From Tubiluchus corallicola (Eukaryota > Priapulida > Priapulimorpha > Priapulimorphida > Tubiluchidae): a DNA stretch of 64,000 nt. The stretch lies in NCBI GenBank assembly GCA_030141605.1, contig JAQGDQ010000146.1, positions 1-64,000 of the forward strand, in the 5' to 3' direction. The translations under genes were made by a program, and so were the position numbers. The first letter of the stretch is position 1. The number at the start of each line of letters is the position of its first letter. The notes under the pieces are model-generated. The model was not told the DNA's origin and ran no database searches. It was given only the letters and a program-made list of their open reading frames with translations. This document shows, in pieces, positions 1-13,200 of the stretch.

Positions 1-244
1 AACTTTCAATAAACTTGCCATTCCCAATATTTGACAGGACATTCTGTACTACAAGAACAAACAAGAATATGATAACACTAATCCAAAAGTAACTTCACGA
101 AAAAAGCAGGGCCAGCACACTGTTACATGCACAATAAGCTGTCAGATTGGAATAATGTAACACTTAGCTTGTTGAAGGATGATGTAAACATTTCTGAATG
201 GAGCTAAGATGCTTCCGTCGATTCAATGAAGTTCATCCTTGATA

Positions 245-662
245 CTACGAGCTAGATTCCACTTTTGCTACAATCATCACTATTGAGCGGGAAGTGTGGC
301 TGATGCCACCGAGTTGCTGGATCCTGACTGGCACAGTATCAAACTGTATATGCAATGCCCCAATAACTTTAATCACTGTATAGCAATTCCTTAACAGAAA
401 GTCTGGAATTTTTTCTATCATATGCCTGTCATGTGCGATTCAAGACAAACAAAGAAATCATCCATATCAATAATGTAATAATTAACTAAGCAGGCCAATT
501 AATGAATAAATTTTCATCGCAGTTTACCAACTCACCATGCAGTCTATCAAACTCAGTACTCCGCACAGAGTTAATGGCCTTATTATGATCCCAAAATGTG
601 CTGTTGTCAAGGAATTCCATAAAATTCCCCTCTTTCGTGCTTTCCTGCATCTTGTGAAGTAT
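245..662 (-). CDS. Candidate 3' end of an unidentified gene (two exons)
   Basis: Two open minus-strand blocks fit together as exons. Block 536-662 follows an AG and ends at a GTGAG donor in phase 1. Block 245-402 starts after TTCCAG in phase 1 and ends in TAG at 245-247. Joined, they encode about 95 residues, including FMEFLDNSTFWDHN and then VIKVIGALHIQFDTVPV. The phases match and the composition looks protein-like, but I recognise no family. The 5' boundary of the upstream block is a guess and further exons would lie at higher coordinates. It could be chance open sequence. Confidence 0.3.
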
Positions 663-1286
663 CTCAATTCAAACTTCTTAAAGTTTATCAATAAAATTTT
701 GCCATTCTAAAATTCAAAAAATAAGTAATGCAACTGTGACTGTCACTTATGATATTACCAATGCGGATTACCCTATAGGTCGCAGCCTAGATCTCCTGAA
801 GGCTTGGGGGTGCTCAAGCTTTGGTAACATTTTGGTAAAAAAACTGATTTTCACTATGTTTGTGTCGAAATATGTGCTAATTTGGTTTGCAATAATCAAT
901 AGTAAAATACTGGTATTTCTTAAAGTTACTCTAGTTTATTTAAAGAATTTGCAATTAGTTTACTTCAAATTACGTAAATGTCGCTAAAATATATCACGAG
1001 TAAAAAATATTCAAGACGGATGCGGGCGTCATTGGCTCATTATCCGACAGGCCTCAAAAGGTCATAATTAGAATAACAAAAATAATAAATGTTATTCTGA
1101 TTCCACATTACATTACAATAAATATATTTAATACATACTAAAAAATCACCGAAACTAAGTTTTTTTTAGGTTGGGTCTATTTATTGAAAAATATTGTATA
1201 TTCATCTCACTATTCGAAACAGTAAACAAATAAATGTAGTTTACAAACAGTAAGTCAGCTGCATTAACAGCTTTGTTTGGATGATT

Positions 1287-1463
1287 CTACAACTCGATTC
1301 TCTCTCTAATGTTGTTCAAAATGCTGCTGATACTATCAACATCATAGTTGAGAGACAACACACTAGCAGCCATGGTTCCATTCGAATGACTCGTCAATAA
1401 ATAATAATTCTCGCGAGTAAGATAATGTAAATCGAATAAGCTTAGGGAATGACATATGCAGCC
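1287..1463 (-). CDS. Candidate terminal exon, unidentified
   Basis: An open minus-strand block begins after TTTGCTGCAG and ends with TAG at 1287-1289. An AATAAA on the minus strand (1180-1185) lies about 100 bases downstream. It would encode about 58 residues ending SILNNIRERIEL. The acceptor, stop and polyadenylation signal suggest a 3' terminal exon, but no upstream partner exon or family was recognised. Chance is quite possible. Confidence 0.2.
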   Translation of the reverse strand, partial: GCICHSLSLFDLHYLTRENYYLLTSHSNGTMAASVLSLNYDVDSISSILNNIRERIEL

Positions 1464-1472
1464 CTGCAGCAA

Positions 1473-2127
1473 AGCACATGTTTCTTAATAATGATTCTTG
1501 TGAAAATGATGTAAATTTCTAAAATGATGTAAATTGTACAATTCTAATTTAATTCCGTTTGTGTGCAGGGCTGTTTGCGACTTATACTTATATATTGACC
1601 TTTTGGCAAACACTGGTTGAATTATAATAAATTGTACAACAATATCATTAATATGTTTTAGATGTGGTGCATAGTACACGCACGCACATCATTTTAAGGA
1701 TTTAATTACATTACACCGAGCAATGTAAAATGTTCAATAATTTTTTTGCATTTTCTATCAGAAAATAAAATTAATCACATACTTTAAATGTGTCATTTTT
1801 TATTAATTTCAAGCAATAAAGACTAATATTCAAAACTATATACTGAAGTTATGACACATCAAATTATAAATCCACTAGTCATGCACAAACAGTACTTTAC
1901 ACTTTCAAGTTGTAAAAAGTCTCTCTAAGTAATTTGTTGATGAGAAAAGCTTTCATTCTCAGACAATTGAAAAATGCGCAATATCTACAAACCCATAAAT
2001 ATGTAATAATTTATATGATTTCCACAGATAGTACTGGTCAGTATTAAATGTCTTCACTTACAGTATCATGCAATGTTGACAGAACTTAGCTTATATAATA
2101 CACTGTTCAAACGCGTTATTGCATTCG
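1473..2127. other. 3' flank of RNASEH2A, non-coding
   Basis: AT-rich sequence with no convincing gene. A minus-strand AATAAA at 1799-1804 is a plausible polyadenylation signal for the RNASEH2A transcript, whose stop codon is at 2128. Confidence 0.4.
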
Positions 2128-3033
2128 CTAAAGATGGTTTACAGGACGTAAATGTCTTTCACGAAAATATCGATGTGGAGTGGGAATAGCCCTCTCTTTC
2201 TTGCACCGGAAGAAAGCGGAGAGAGTTGGCGTACCTGTTGGAGGTTTCTTTTCTTGTTCTTCATCATCATCCTCCCAATATACTGACACACAATTATCTT
2301 GTATTATTTTCGCAGCTGTTGCCCAACTAAATCGCACAAACTGAGGATAACCAAACACAGGATCAGTATTTTTCAAATATTCCCTCGTCACTGGCTCAGA
2401 TGGATAACCTGTACCATAGTTTACTTCACCTGAAAGTTTTTCAGGAAAAATCCATTCTGTTACAGCCTTATCTCTTGCTACCTTTGCACAAATACTAGCT
2501 GCACTGACAATCGGATATAATGAATCTGCTTTTTTAGCAACAACAATTTTCAGCTGTGGAAATATTGCTTCCAGCTTGCTCTGATACTTTTCTGCTATAC
2601 CCACGGTGTCCACATAAACTTCTGTTACATTAATGCCCTGATCCAGTGCACGTTTCACAAGCCGCACAGCTGAATCATGAGACAAGCTGTTCAAGTTATA
2701 TTTACTCCGTCTTAGCATTGAGTTAGATATGTAAGAGGGAGGAAGTATTTCAACCATCCATCCTAACCACTCACTTTGATTGTCAAGTTTCTTAAATAAC
2801 TGCTCCCTTTGTTCAGCTGTTAGTGTCTTCGAATCTGCGACACCGATTTCTTTGATCTTTTCCTGGACAGACAATGGTGCAAAGCAAATTCCATAAACCA
2901 TTGGTCCCAATACAGGCCCTCTCCCTGCCTCATCTATCCCAAGCAAACATGGCACATCCTTTACGATCTGAGGAATTGTGGACTGCAAGATGCATACTTC
3001 TGTGTTGTTTTGACTAAATTCGTCAATGTTCAT
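2128..3033 (-). CDS. RNASEH2A: Ribonuclease H2 subunit A
   Basis: A 301-residue catalytic subunit of RNase H2, the nuclear enzyme that cuts the RNA strand of RNA-DNA hybrids and removes single ribonucleotides from DNA. The sequence shows the type 2 RNase H active site: GIDEAGRGPVLGPM near residues 32-45 (Asp-Glu), the VYVDTVG Asp near 141, and KKADSLYPIVSAASICAKV near 168, with the last catalytic Asp. The C-terminal half holds the family block FVRFSWATA. The tail contains TLSAFF, placed like the PCNA-binding KITSYF of the human subunit, followed by the HRYFRER motif shared with it. Length matches the family (about 300). It is complete in one exon, whereas vertebrate homologues have introns. 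Subunits B and C are not visible in the window. Confidence 0.97.
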   Translation of the reverse strand: MNIDEFSQNNTEVCILQSTIPQIVKDVPCLLGIDEAGRGPVLGPMVYGICFAPLSVQEKIKEIGVADSKTLTAEQREQLFKKLDNQSEWLGWMVEILPPSYISNSMLRRSKYNLNSLSHDSAVRLVKRALDQGINVTEVYVDTVGIAEKYQSKLEAIFPQLKIVVAKKADSLYPIVSAASICAKVARDKAVTEWIFPEKLSGEVNYGTGYPSEPVTREYLKNTDPVFGYPQFVRFSWATAAKIIQDNCVSVYWEDDDEEQEKKPPTGTPTLSAFFRCKKERAIPTPHRYFRERHLRPVNHL

Positions 3034-6000
3034 TGTCGTAGAGTTGGTTTTGTCTCGGCTTTGACGGATTAGCTACAGATATAACAACCATTACTTAACA
3101 TCAGTTACTGTGTAAAATCAAAACACAAATTAACTAGTTAACTGATTTATAAAACTTTCCTCCCACAAAAACAGTAGATACAACAGCAAATGTGCATTAT
3201 GTTAAACCAGAAACCAACCAATTGGAAAAAAACCAAAAAAATTACACCCTGACAATATTATTATAACTTTCTCATTTTAGCAAAACTTTTACAACACTCT
3301 GAATACCACCACACAGCTTTGTTGGTTGGCAGCATGATGATAATTAACACGCTTAATGTAAATTGTCACCCTTATCTACAGTGGCAGTGAAACATTGTTT
3401 TGTCTTAACAGTTTTGCTACAGCTGAAATTAAACCCTAAAGTTTAGTACTCCTTTGCAGGCTTTATTTAAGTACACTTTTTTTTGAATGTGTCAAACACT
3501 GTCTTTGAAAATACATGTACTCCAACATTTATCAACATCCCCATGTTGAAACAAAAGGATGACAGGAGGGACAGACGTCATTATAGCAGAAATGGCTTCA
3601 AAATTTGCTTTAAATAAATAACTGATTGCATGCTTGCATGATACTTTGTACTGTTTGCCATGTAATAACAGCATTATCAAATGTGACAAATTCTTCTCTA
3701 ACATTAAGATGTCTGAATGTGCATCCAAATAAATGATTTGGATCTTCCTGTTTGGTTATTTGACAAATTAGCCTAAATTATAAAGTCTTATTTTAGAAAC
3801 ACTTGCAAAAGCAGAGTAGCGTTCATTGTTTTAACCACTATTAAAAAAAAATTTAAACCTTCCCAATGCTTTATGCAAGCCAAGTAAAACAATTCATTGC
3901 AATTGCCTAATCTTGTTTCAAAGTCGGAACTGGAAAAATGGATCCAGATCATCTGGTGGTGTATTAAGAAATCTTAGCATCACCCTTCAAAGTGAGCCGC
4001 TATGAACTGGACTAATTAAGATCACTGCACAAAATAAAGTTACTTAAGTTAGATAATCTTGCTTGAAGCCACCATTATCACATACAAGTTTAAATAAATG
4101 AATATCATTTTCAATTAAAGAGTTCAATGGCCTGTAAACTACTCTAAGTTTAAGATACATTTTGTAGTCTAGATATAAAGTCATAGTAATTGAGTAGTGG
4201 CGGCAGTGTATAGGTACGGTGGAACTGCAGCACCCCCTATTTTCACTCAATATTATCGATAATATTTAATATAATAAGTCTTTTTTTAGTTCTATCTTTA
4301 CACTTGCACGGAACCAGAGCACGTGAGGGTAGTACTGTTTGCTTCACAGCTCAAGGAACGTGGTGTTTGGCTATTGCGCACATGCACCCATGCACACGTG
4401 TTTGAGATAAGACATTGTACGTTGCACTGCTAGTGCCTTTGCTAGGTAAAGAAAGTACTGTTGCTCACATGGTTTGTTGTCAGTTGTCACATGCTTACCG
4501 TGGATCATCATATTCTTGGATGTGACAAAATGTCGAAGTAGATTTAGGCTATTAGAATTAGAACTGCGACAATTTATGCTATTCGTAAGCAAAAAAATAT
4601 TTTTTGTTTATTGGGATTTTATCAAGTTTATGCATAAATTTTCGTATGTTTGTTTGTTTGAAATTACAATTAGAATTATTACAACATTAAAATTACGTGT
4701 TTGTTTCGTTTTACAGTAATAAAAGAATGGCTAAAAATTATTTGAAGCAGCACACTCGCTAATTTTAGCCAGAGCCACCAGTGTAACTGAGATTAAAATG
4801 ATTGTCATCAAGAGTCTAGTCCCCATGACGTGCGACTCTTTTTCGTAACTTGCAAGCTTTACTCTGTTTAAAATAATAATTTATTGATATTTGAAATGTA
4901 CTAACATTAAAATGGATAAATGTATTTTATACACATTTAAATCTAACACACAAACAGCACATACACAATGGGCTATTACAGATAAAACTAAAATCAAAAT
5001 ACGCGTATATAAAAATCACTAGAAATCTAGAAAATAAAAAGCATGCTCAATACAGATATGCATGCTTAGTGTATCATCTGCTAGTTAGCATGCTTCTAAC
5101 ATAACTGAGACATACTACTGATGGTATACCAAAGTTCACCGAACCTTTCAGTGATTACATCACAGGCTTACTGGACCGAATTTTTATACGTAGGTTTTGG
5201 TTAATTAAACTGCTAAGATTAGAAACTTTCAACTGGTTTGAAACGTGAGTGTGAACAGTAAGCCAACGCCACTCGTGTGACGTCGTCAGCCAAACCGAGC
5301 TGGCTTTACTAATCAAACGGTGAGTTTACGGTCTGATATACGATGTGGATACTAGACAAAAACACATCATACTTTTAAAATTCTTCGAGATTAACGCTTG
5401 TTTAATACCCTGGTATATAATACTACGAAATACTCACATAATAATATTGTTACAAAGCTTTCTTAAATCTACAAAACAGCGTAAAGCCTGGCAACGGCTA
5501 CAAGCTTAGAAACTGCAAAAAACCTCAAAACACTAAAACTCTGGGAACTCTTGTTTTTGTATGTGCTCGCTCGACTGCACGTGCCGCCACTTCTCCAGAT
5601 GCAAGTAAGCGATCTGCCACTTATGGATTACTATATTTGATTCGAGACAGTTTATTTATATCTAGACGTACCCTAGCCCCAAGCACTCAGGCAGGTCTTC
5701 TTTCTGTTGCAAACCTTTAAAGATTATGACAATGATGATAATAATGTGATGCACTGCCTTGAAAATAATGTAGAAATTTTTTTCCAGGCAAAAGAAAAAG
5801 TATAGTAGTTGGTCAATACTCATACAAAGTTTTCTTACAATTTACCCTAAACTGAGAAGAGTGTAGCTGACTCGGTCATTTGATGACCAACGATCGCCAC
5901 CCTTTCTCCTGCGCCTCACTAGCAGTTTCTTTAGTGCTTATTTTATCATAATTCCTAATTAATCATTGTGATTATAGTCTATCTTGTATTCTGGTGTAAA

Positions 6001-7242
6001 TGAGTCAGTCTATTTAGCTAAAATAATTTGTTAGTTATTACAGTACCGTAGCTTTATGACAATTGTCACGTAACAATTTCTTACTTGGCTATGCACTGCT
6101 AAAAGCTGAAAAAACTACTTTCAAGTTGTCAGCAAAAGAAATCAGTCTGAGCCAGCTTTTGTGTTACACAATTTACTTTCCTTTGCAACACCTTTCATCA
6201 AAACACATTATCTTGCTTGATTTATTTTACCTATTGTAAATATTTACCAAAGAACTCTCTAACTATTATGCCACAGTTTCCGTCTTAGATTCGAAAAGCA
6301 AAATGCACTAGATCGTGAGTGTTAAGAAATGATAGATTTTCAATTTTATCAATTGGCCAGACTCTGTAGACAATAAACCTAACACAAAACTCCAAAGAAA
6401 TTTTGTCATGCATTATTATTAATTTGTGCCTGTATTTTATTTTATCGAATGCTTAAAACAATAATAACTCTTATAACAGATGTATAAAAAAGGTAAAACA
6501 AAAAGGATACATTAATTCTTGCTGTATGCAATATAACAAAATAAAATAAAGCCTACGACGGCATACTTTCTTATAAAATCTAGCCCCTTATATAATTTAT
6601 AATTATTATTTTAAGAGAAACAGACTTTCAAACAGATCATTAACTGAACAAATATTCACAAAATGTACCTTTCATTAAGTTTAGCAAGATTTCTACATTG
6701 TTTACTTTACGGCACTGGTAATTGGATAATGAATCAACACTATAACATAATATTACAGTTATTCTTAAATAACTTGTACAAAACCACAACACAGAAATCA
6801 GTACAACATAAAGTGGTTTAGCAAAAACATTATTAGGCTCATGAATCACATATCGCTTATGAATCACACATATCTCTTATGAACCTTAGTCATTTCTCAC
6901 AATTCTTACTACAGCCTTGCACTGTAATTCAATATATCATGCAATATTAACTTTTATTACTGACACAAATAAGAACATACTAGAATCTGTAGTAGTTGGA
7001 CAAGTGAAGTGTCCTCTCCCTAAAACCGAATCCTTGCTGAATCCTGGGTTATGCGGGAAACACTGAAGAGGTCTGACCATTGTAGCACAAGGTCAGGCAT
7101 GTAATTTGCTAATTAATACCAAATCAATTCCTGTCTCTACAACTACAGACGAAATGAATGAATGCGTTCACGATAATAACAAATCAGTTTGCTTAACATA
7201 GAAACTTGTAATGCAAAATCTGCTGCTGCAGTAATCACACTG
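3034..7242. other. Intergenic: RNASEH2A upstream to TPC 3' flank
   Basis: About 4.2 kb of AT-rich sequence with only short, low-complexity ORFs on both strands. It should include the RNASEH2A promoter just above 3033 and the 3' UTR of the two-pore channel just below 7243. I see no tRNA, conserved protein block or clear transposon end. Confidence 0.4.
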
Positions 7243-10200
7243 CTAATCCACTAAAAGTTGCTCATCAAAATTTTCCATTTCTGAACAGTCCAACAACTCG
7301 CTATCACTGGACGCTGAGCATGAAGTTCGGAATTCAGCATGTGCCATTTCTAGCCAACTCTGGAAGTAAAAAAGATAACATATGTATAAAAAGACAATAA
7401 CGTGTGTAATTGTGCTTTACTTTCAGGTGCACATTTAATTATACAACCACCAATGAGCTTCAAAGTCAGTCTAGTCTGTGAAATTTAATGATACTTTTCT
7501 CACTAAAATCAATCTTTGAGCCATATGTTTGGGCAGAAAGCACTCGATTTGAAGATGAAACCTGTTAAGGAGAAAACAAAAGTAAAATATGTCAAGTATT
7601 ATTCACGTACATGATTGTTTAGCTAAGATATAATGCAAAACATTCAGACAGATGCTCATATGCACAGACGTCTCAGTTATATCCCTCGGTTGACACTTTT
7701 TTATTCAGAAGGTAAAAAAACGTTACATACAAAGCTGAGTATTTTTTTCGAAATTGCAGTCTATATTATTAGCTGGTGCTAGCTTTCAATCATAAGTTTA
7801 ATGCATTTTTATAGCAGGTCTAATATAAAATATGTATTTTTAAAAGTTTAAGAAAACTGTGGCAGAAACTCTGACAGTATTATTAAAAATGCCACAAAAA
7901 ATGTGGCACAAAATCATTTAGGAAAGCAGTATTGCGAAAGAATGTGCCGGCAACTGTTATCAAATGTACAAGAACGGTTATAGGACAAAATGTGTGACTG
8001 TCCTTAGCAATTTAGTTATACCTGAACATCATCTCTGTACATGTGCATATATAAATCATGCTTTGTTTTCATCCGCTCCCCAATGTAAACAGAAGAGTCC
8101 TGCTGAAAGAAAACCATTATTACTGTTTTAGCTCACAGGAAAAAAATAAAATACACACCAATGAATCTCATTAAATATAACTTAAACTGCAAATTTTTAG
8201 ATGCCTGACACTTAAATGGCTACATTAAGTGCCATACCAGTTTAACAAAATGCATTAACATAGTTGTCATTCAGTAATTGGGTATCTTTAATAAATGCAG
8301 TTAGAGTTGTCATCCAGTAATTAGGTATCTTTAACACATGCAGTTAGACATATAGCATTCAATGAGTATTGACAATACAAAACAAACAGAAGATTTCAAC
8401 AGTTTAAAAATAATATTTAACACTAATTTCGTAAACGTAAACAATAGTTATGCTTATTTTAATGTTAAATTTCAGTAAACAAATTTTTGTACCACGTTTT
8501 TTTAAAAAAATCACTATAATATTAACTGATGCTTTACCAAGTGAGGTCCAAACAGGTGCAATTACATTTCTAGTTGTCATTCAGTAATTGGGTATCTTTA
8601 ATAAATGCAGTTAGAGTTGTCATCCAGTAATTAGGTATCTTTAACACATGCAGTTAGACATATAGCATTCAATGAGTATTGACAATACAAAACAAACAGA
8701 AGATTTCAACAGTTTAAAAATAATATTTAACACTAATTTCGTAAACGTAAACAATAGTTATGCTTATTTTAATGTTAAATTTCAGTAAACAAATTTTTGT
8801 ACCACGTTTTTTTAAAAAAATCACTATAATATTAACTGATGCTTTACCAAGTGAGGTCCAAACAGGTGCAATTACATTTCTTCAGCAAAAATAAATCCAC
8901 AAAGGCCTACAGCAAGAAAAGACAGGTAAGAAAAGCAAACACAGTTAAACTCAAGCTAGTAGTTTGTAAGTGTTTTAGAGCAGCACATAGAAAATAACTA
9001 GAAGGCTTAGGAGTCTAAGTTAAGCAATACTCAAAATGCACAATAATGCAAGCTTTAGAAGGCTAGCAGCTTTTCAATATAGTACTAATATTATCAGAAA
9101 GATTGCATGATTTCAAAACAAGCACATTTATTGTCACTTTTTTTGGAAACCAATTCACTCTGCATTTATGTATCTAGCAGTCTGAAAATTAAATAAAGTT
9201 TGAAAAATGGAACAAATAAAGTAGTAAACAAAACAATGTGAAAACAAAAAATTTCTAATTTTAGTCGAATCTCGATAATCTGATTCAGCTTCGATCAAAT
9301 CTCCTGCAACTTCACAGAACCTCTAGCCAAGCTTACAACAAATCCTACATGATCACTTTCAGTTATTACAAAAACTCGCTAGTACAAAAATACACACGGT
9401 ATAGTTTTTCCTGAAATGGTCTTCAACATATTTGCTCCTAAGCTAACACTAACAGTAGAATTTTTTGCCAGCACCTAGATTACAAAGTACAATCTGACTA
9501 GAAATTCACCTGGCCTGACTGATACTGTTGACTTAAATGCATGGTAATAAATCTCTGCAATTAAACACGTCTGAAATCAGAAATTAGCTGGTGAGTTTAT
9601 GGAGACTCAAATGGAGCATTTTCCAATTGTTGACTCAAGAACAATCAGTGAAAGCTCAACATGCAAGCCGCTAATACATTCATATCTTCTGGACGGTTGT
9701 TATTCAGTAATAACACGTAAAGAGTGTAAAAAATAATGTTTGTCGGCAACGATGAATAAAAAAATTACTTCCAAACAAACGTAATTTCATTTAATCTCTT
9801 TGGTTTCAAACAATACATAAATGTTCTTATTAACTATTTGCAATTCACTAACTGTAAATGATTCAACAACTGATGAATGATGATTTTACAATAAAACTAT
9901 TATGTGGAAATGTAGATTTTATTATGTACATACACGAGTACATATCAGTGGCTTAACAGCATTTGTGCTTATCACGGAAAAATGTTAAAGATAGATGGGG
10001 CTCTACTCACTCTACCATGACAAACAATACCCAAAGTGTGATGGATAGTTCAAAACACGCCTTAAAATGGAAAAACATGTGTTCCACAAAATTTGTATTA
10101 CCGAGATTCGCTTGTAAAAGATATTCACTAGCCATGCACAAAGAATTAGTAAATTACAAAATACGGAAGAACCAAGTTAGTTATAAATTGTGCACACACA

Positions 10201-13200
10201 CTAGAAGGAGAAAAAACTACCATGTTTAGTTGCTTATATAATGTCACCTGCTCTTGAAAGCCCGAATAGATTGGTGTTAAGTGAATAATAGAGCGTGTTC
10301 GACTATAACAAAGCTCCAGTTCTGATAAAGTCAATATGGTTTCTTGTTTAACCTTGTATTCTAAAAAATATAGTTACAAGTGATGATATGATAGTGGGGG
10401 TGTAAATATCATAGAGTTCTACATTAATTTAAAAAAAAATAATTTGGAACTTCCTTCCAGTTAATTACATTATTGCTTTTTTATAGATCTATTTTATGCG
10501 GTCAGTAGTTAACCAGTCTAGCAGCAGTAGTTAATTTATGGGAACAAAATGTATATTTTATTCTCCTAAATATCCTAAATCACACAGGCTTTGGAGCAAC
10601 ATATCTTGCCCTGTATGTTTAAGTAAAGACATAGCCCCCACTATAGACATATGAAAAGTGGAGAGAATTAAAGCTGCGCACAAAGGATGCATGGCTTCAT
10701 TATAATGGAGAAGTGCATCAGAAAGAGTATATCCAAACTCCATTTTAACAAGGTTTCTTTTACGTTGATGCATAGAAATCAGACCATAATCACACAGCCG
10801 TTTTAAATGTGAATGACTACAAAGTAAGTCCTCAACGAACACTTCCCTTTGGCAATGATTCATTTAATGTCGATGAATTCTGGCACCTTTTCTCATATAA
10901 CAACAAACGTTCCACTTCAACGACAAATTTTTATCTTTAGCTTAAGCTGTGAAATTTTGCTTGTTACCTTGGTGCTCTACAGAAAAGTTATTTCTATTTT
11001 GTGTCATACTGATTAACGTATCTTGCCAAAGTGACACTCTTCTAAGGGTATGTTTTACTGATGACACTGGCGTGCCTATTGATAACTTAGTGATACTATA
11101 TTGAGGCCTATCTTCTATACACCAACAACAGTTTTTCTCGGTCAAACTATACAAAAAACATGAATTCTTAACATTTGAATTTGCCACTGCCTTTACCTTC
11201 AAAATGATCAACTCCCACTGTTCGTCGGCACTGGATGCGAAAGAGAAATGCTTCCAATATAAATGCAACAACAATTGTCATTACCACCATTGTTGCCAGA
11301 TAGAAAATCATGAAGTATATACGACTCCACATAGAATATGTAAATGCATGACCCTCCTGGATTAGTAAAGAAAGTGTTAATGGGTAACAATGACTAATAT
11401 AAAGAGTTGCATATTTTATGGGAACAAAGCTTTAATAGATTTGGCATTCAAACTACGAGCATAAATATTAATTTGACTGATGGATGCACGGATGAAAGTT
11501 CAGCTTTTCTTTATTAAATTAAATTCTATATTTCAACAAGAAAACAGACATTTAGAAGCCCACACTAGACTCCTTCTTCAGTGTTGTAACAAGACTTTAA
11601 AACAGATTAACAAACAAACAAACAAATTGCAAGAAAAAACTTCTTAATTTTAGGACATGAAATAATATGTATTCTAATTATAAAAAATTGCTTTGAACAC
11701 TAATAACTGTTTAGTATTAAAACATCTACAAACTAGTGATATTAGATATCGGATACCCAATATTTAGCAAAATTCCGATATTTCCCGAAATATATCGATA
11801 TGTGCTTAAATATTAGCCGATTTTCATCTGTTTAAACATTCAACAGTTACAGTGCTTCTCAGAAAAGCATGGTCATTGTAGCGCATGTACCTATGTTGGG
11901 TTGGTGCACATGTATTAGACACTATAGGTTCAACCACACATCTCTACATTATGATATATCCAGGTATGCAACTAGAGTGCTCGGGTTTAAACTTATTAAA
12001 GCTTCAGACTACCTCAGCTTGCTGCGACTAATTGTTGAATACTCATTAGCTGATTAGCTGCAGCTGCCAGCTTATGAGTCATGCTGTAGATGAGGGCTAC
12101 ATTTAACTCATGTATAGCTGCTTGGGATTAATTATTAATGATTTCTCGCTGGAGTGTTTTAATTTTAATAAAGCACGAGTGATAACCCTTTCTTCTTTCT
12201 TCATGCAAAATGATATACCAGTTTGAAGTGTACAATTTATGGTGTTGCCAATTTTAGTAAATTCAATTGGAATTGGAAATGAAAAAAAAGAGTTTGTATA
12301 TTTGAATGATGTTAATTATGTTGACCATTTCAATTTAGCAAAACTTTAAGCTCCGTGTTAAACTACCAAATTTCATTGTGTTTTAGTTAAGTTTACTTTT
12401 CCTAAACAGCATGTTGCAATTACGGTTAACATTACTGATATGAAAATCATAATTATTCATCGTAATTTTTAATAAATAGTCTTATATGCAAGCAATATTC
12501 GAGCTCCAAATCATATTAGTGTACAGGGAACTTTTTTTTGCAATATTGGATCGCATCATATCGATGACCAAGGTTATTAGTATTACATCGGCTGGGAAAA
12601 ACAATACCGAACAATACTTCTACAAACTGCTACTACTAGAAAATCACAAAAACAATAATCAATAATTATCAAACCTACCAAACCTCTGTATCTACCTAAT
12701 TAAAAAAAACAATTTGTATACTCACCATGATTATAAACCAATTATTTACAATTGTCAGCTCAAACAAAGTTACTGAAAACAAAAATAGCATCTCATCAGA
12801 CTGTTTAACACATTAAGAAAATTGTCAAACACAAGTATAAACAACTGAAAATCACTAAGTGATTTTGCATAGACTAAAGAAGTAAAATCAACATTATAAG
12901 AATAGTCTTGGTCACGGATATTAACTTTAAAGTATAATTGAAATACCTCCGCTCATGAGAATGTTATCAAACGTGTTTAGGTAGTAATAATAGATGCTGT
13001 CATTTGCAGTTGTGTAAAAAGCTTCTACCGGAGTACCCCTATAAAACAAAACATACGTGTTGCTAGTTAGAGAAAATTAAGGAGAAAAATTAGCAAATTT
13101 TGAAATGTGCTCAAAAAATTTCCAATAAAAATTTATTAAAGAGCAGTATTTTACCTTGTTTATAAGACTCAAGTTAACAGAAAAGAAAATTCATTGTATT

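Noticed and set aside
736-987. Plus-strand 83-codon ORF
   Set aside because: No start context, no homology, AT-driven composition.
10146-10334. Minus ORF between TPC exons as the missing channel exon
   Set aside because: No TPC similarity and no splice sites in the required phase.
11730-12600. Region with GATATCGGATA and ATATCGAT motifs at both ends, like some hAT MITEs
   Set aside because: I could not find matching inverted ends or a target-site duplication.
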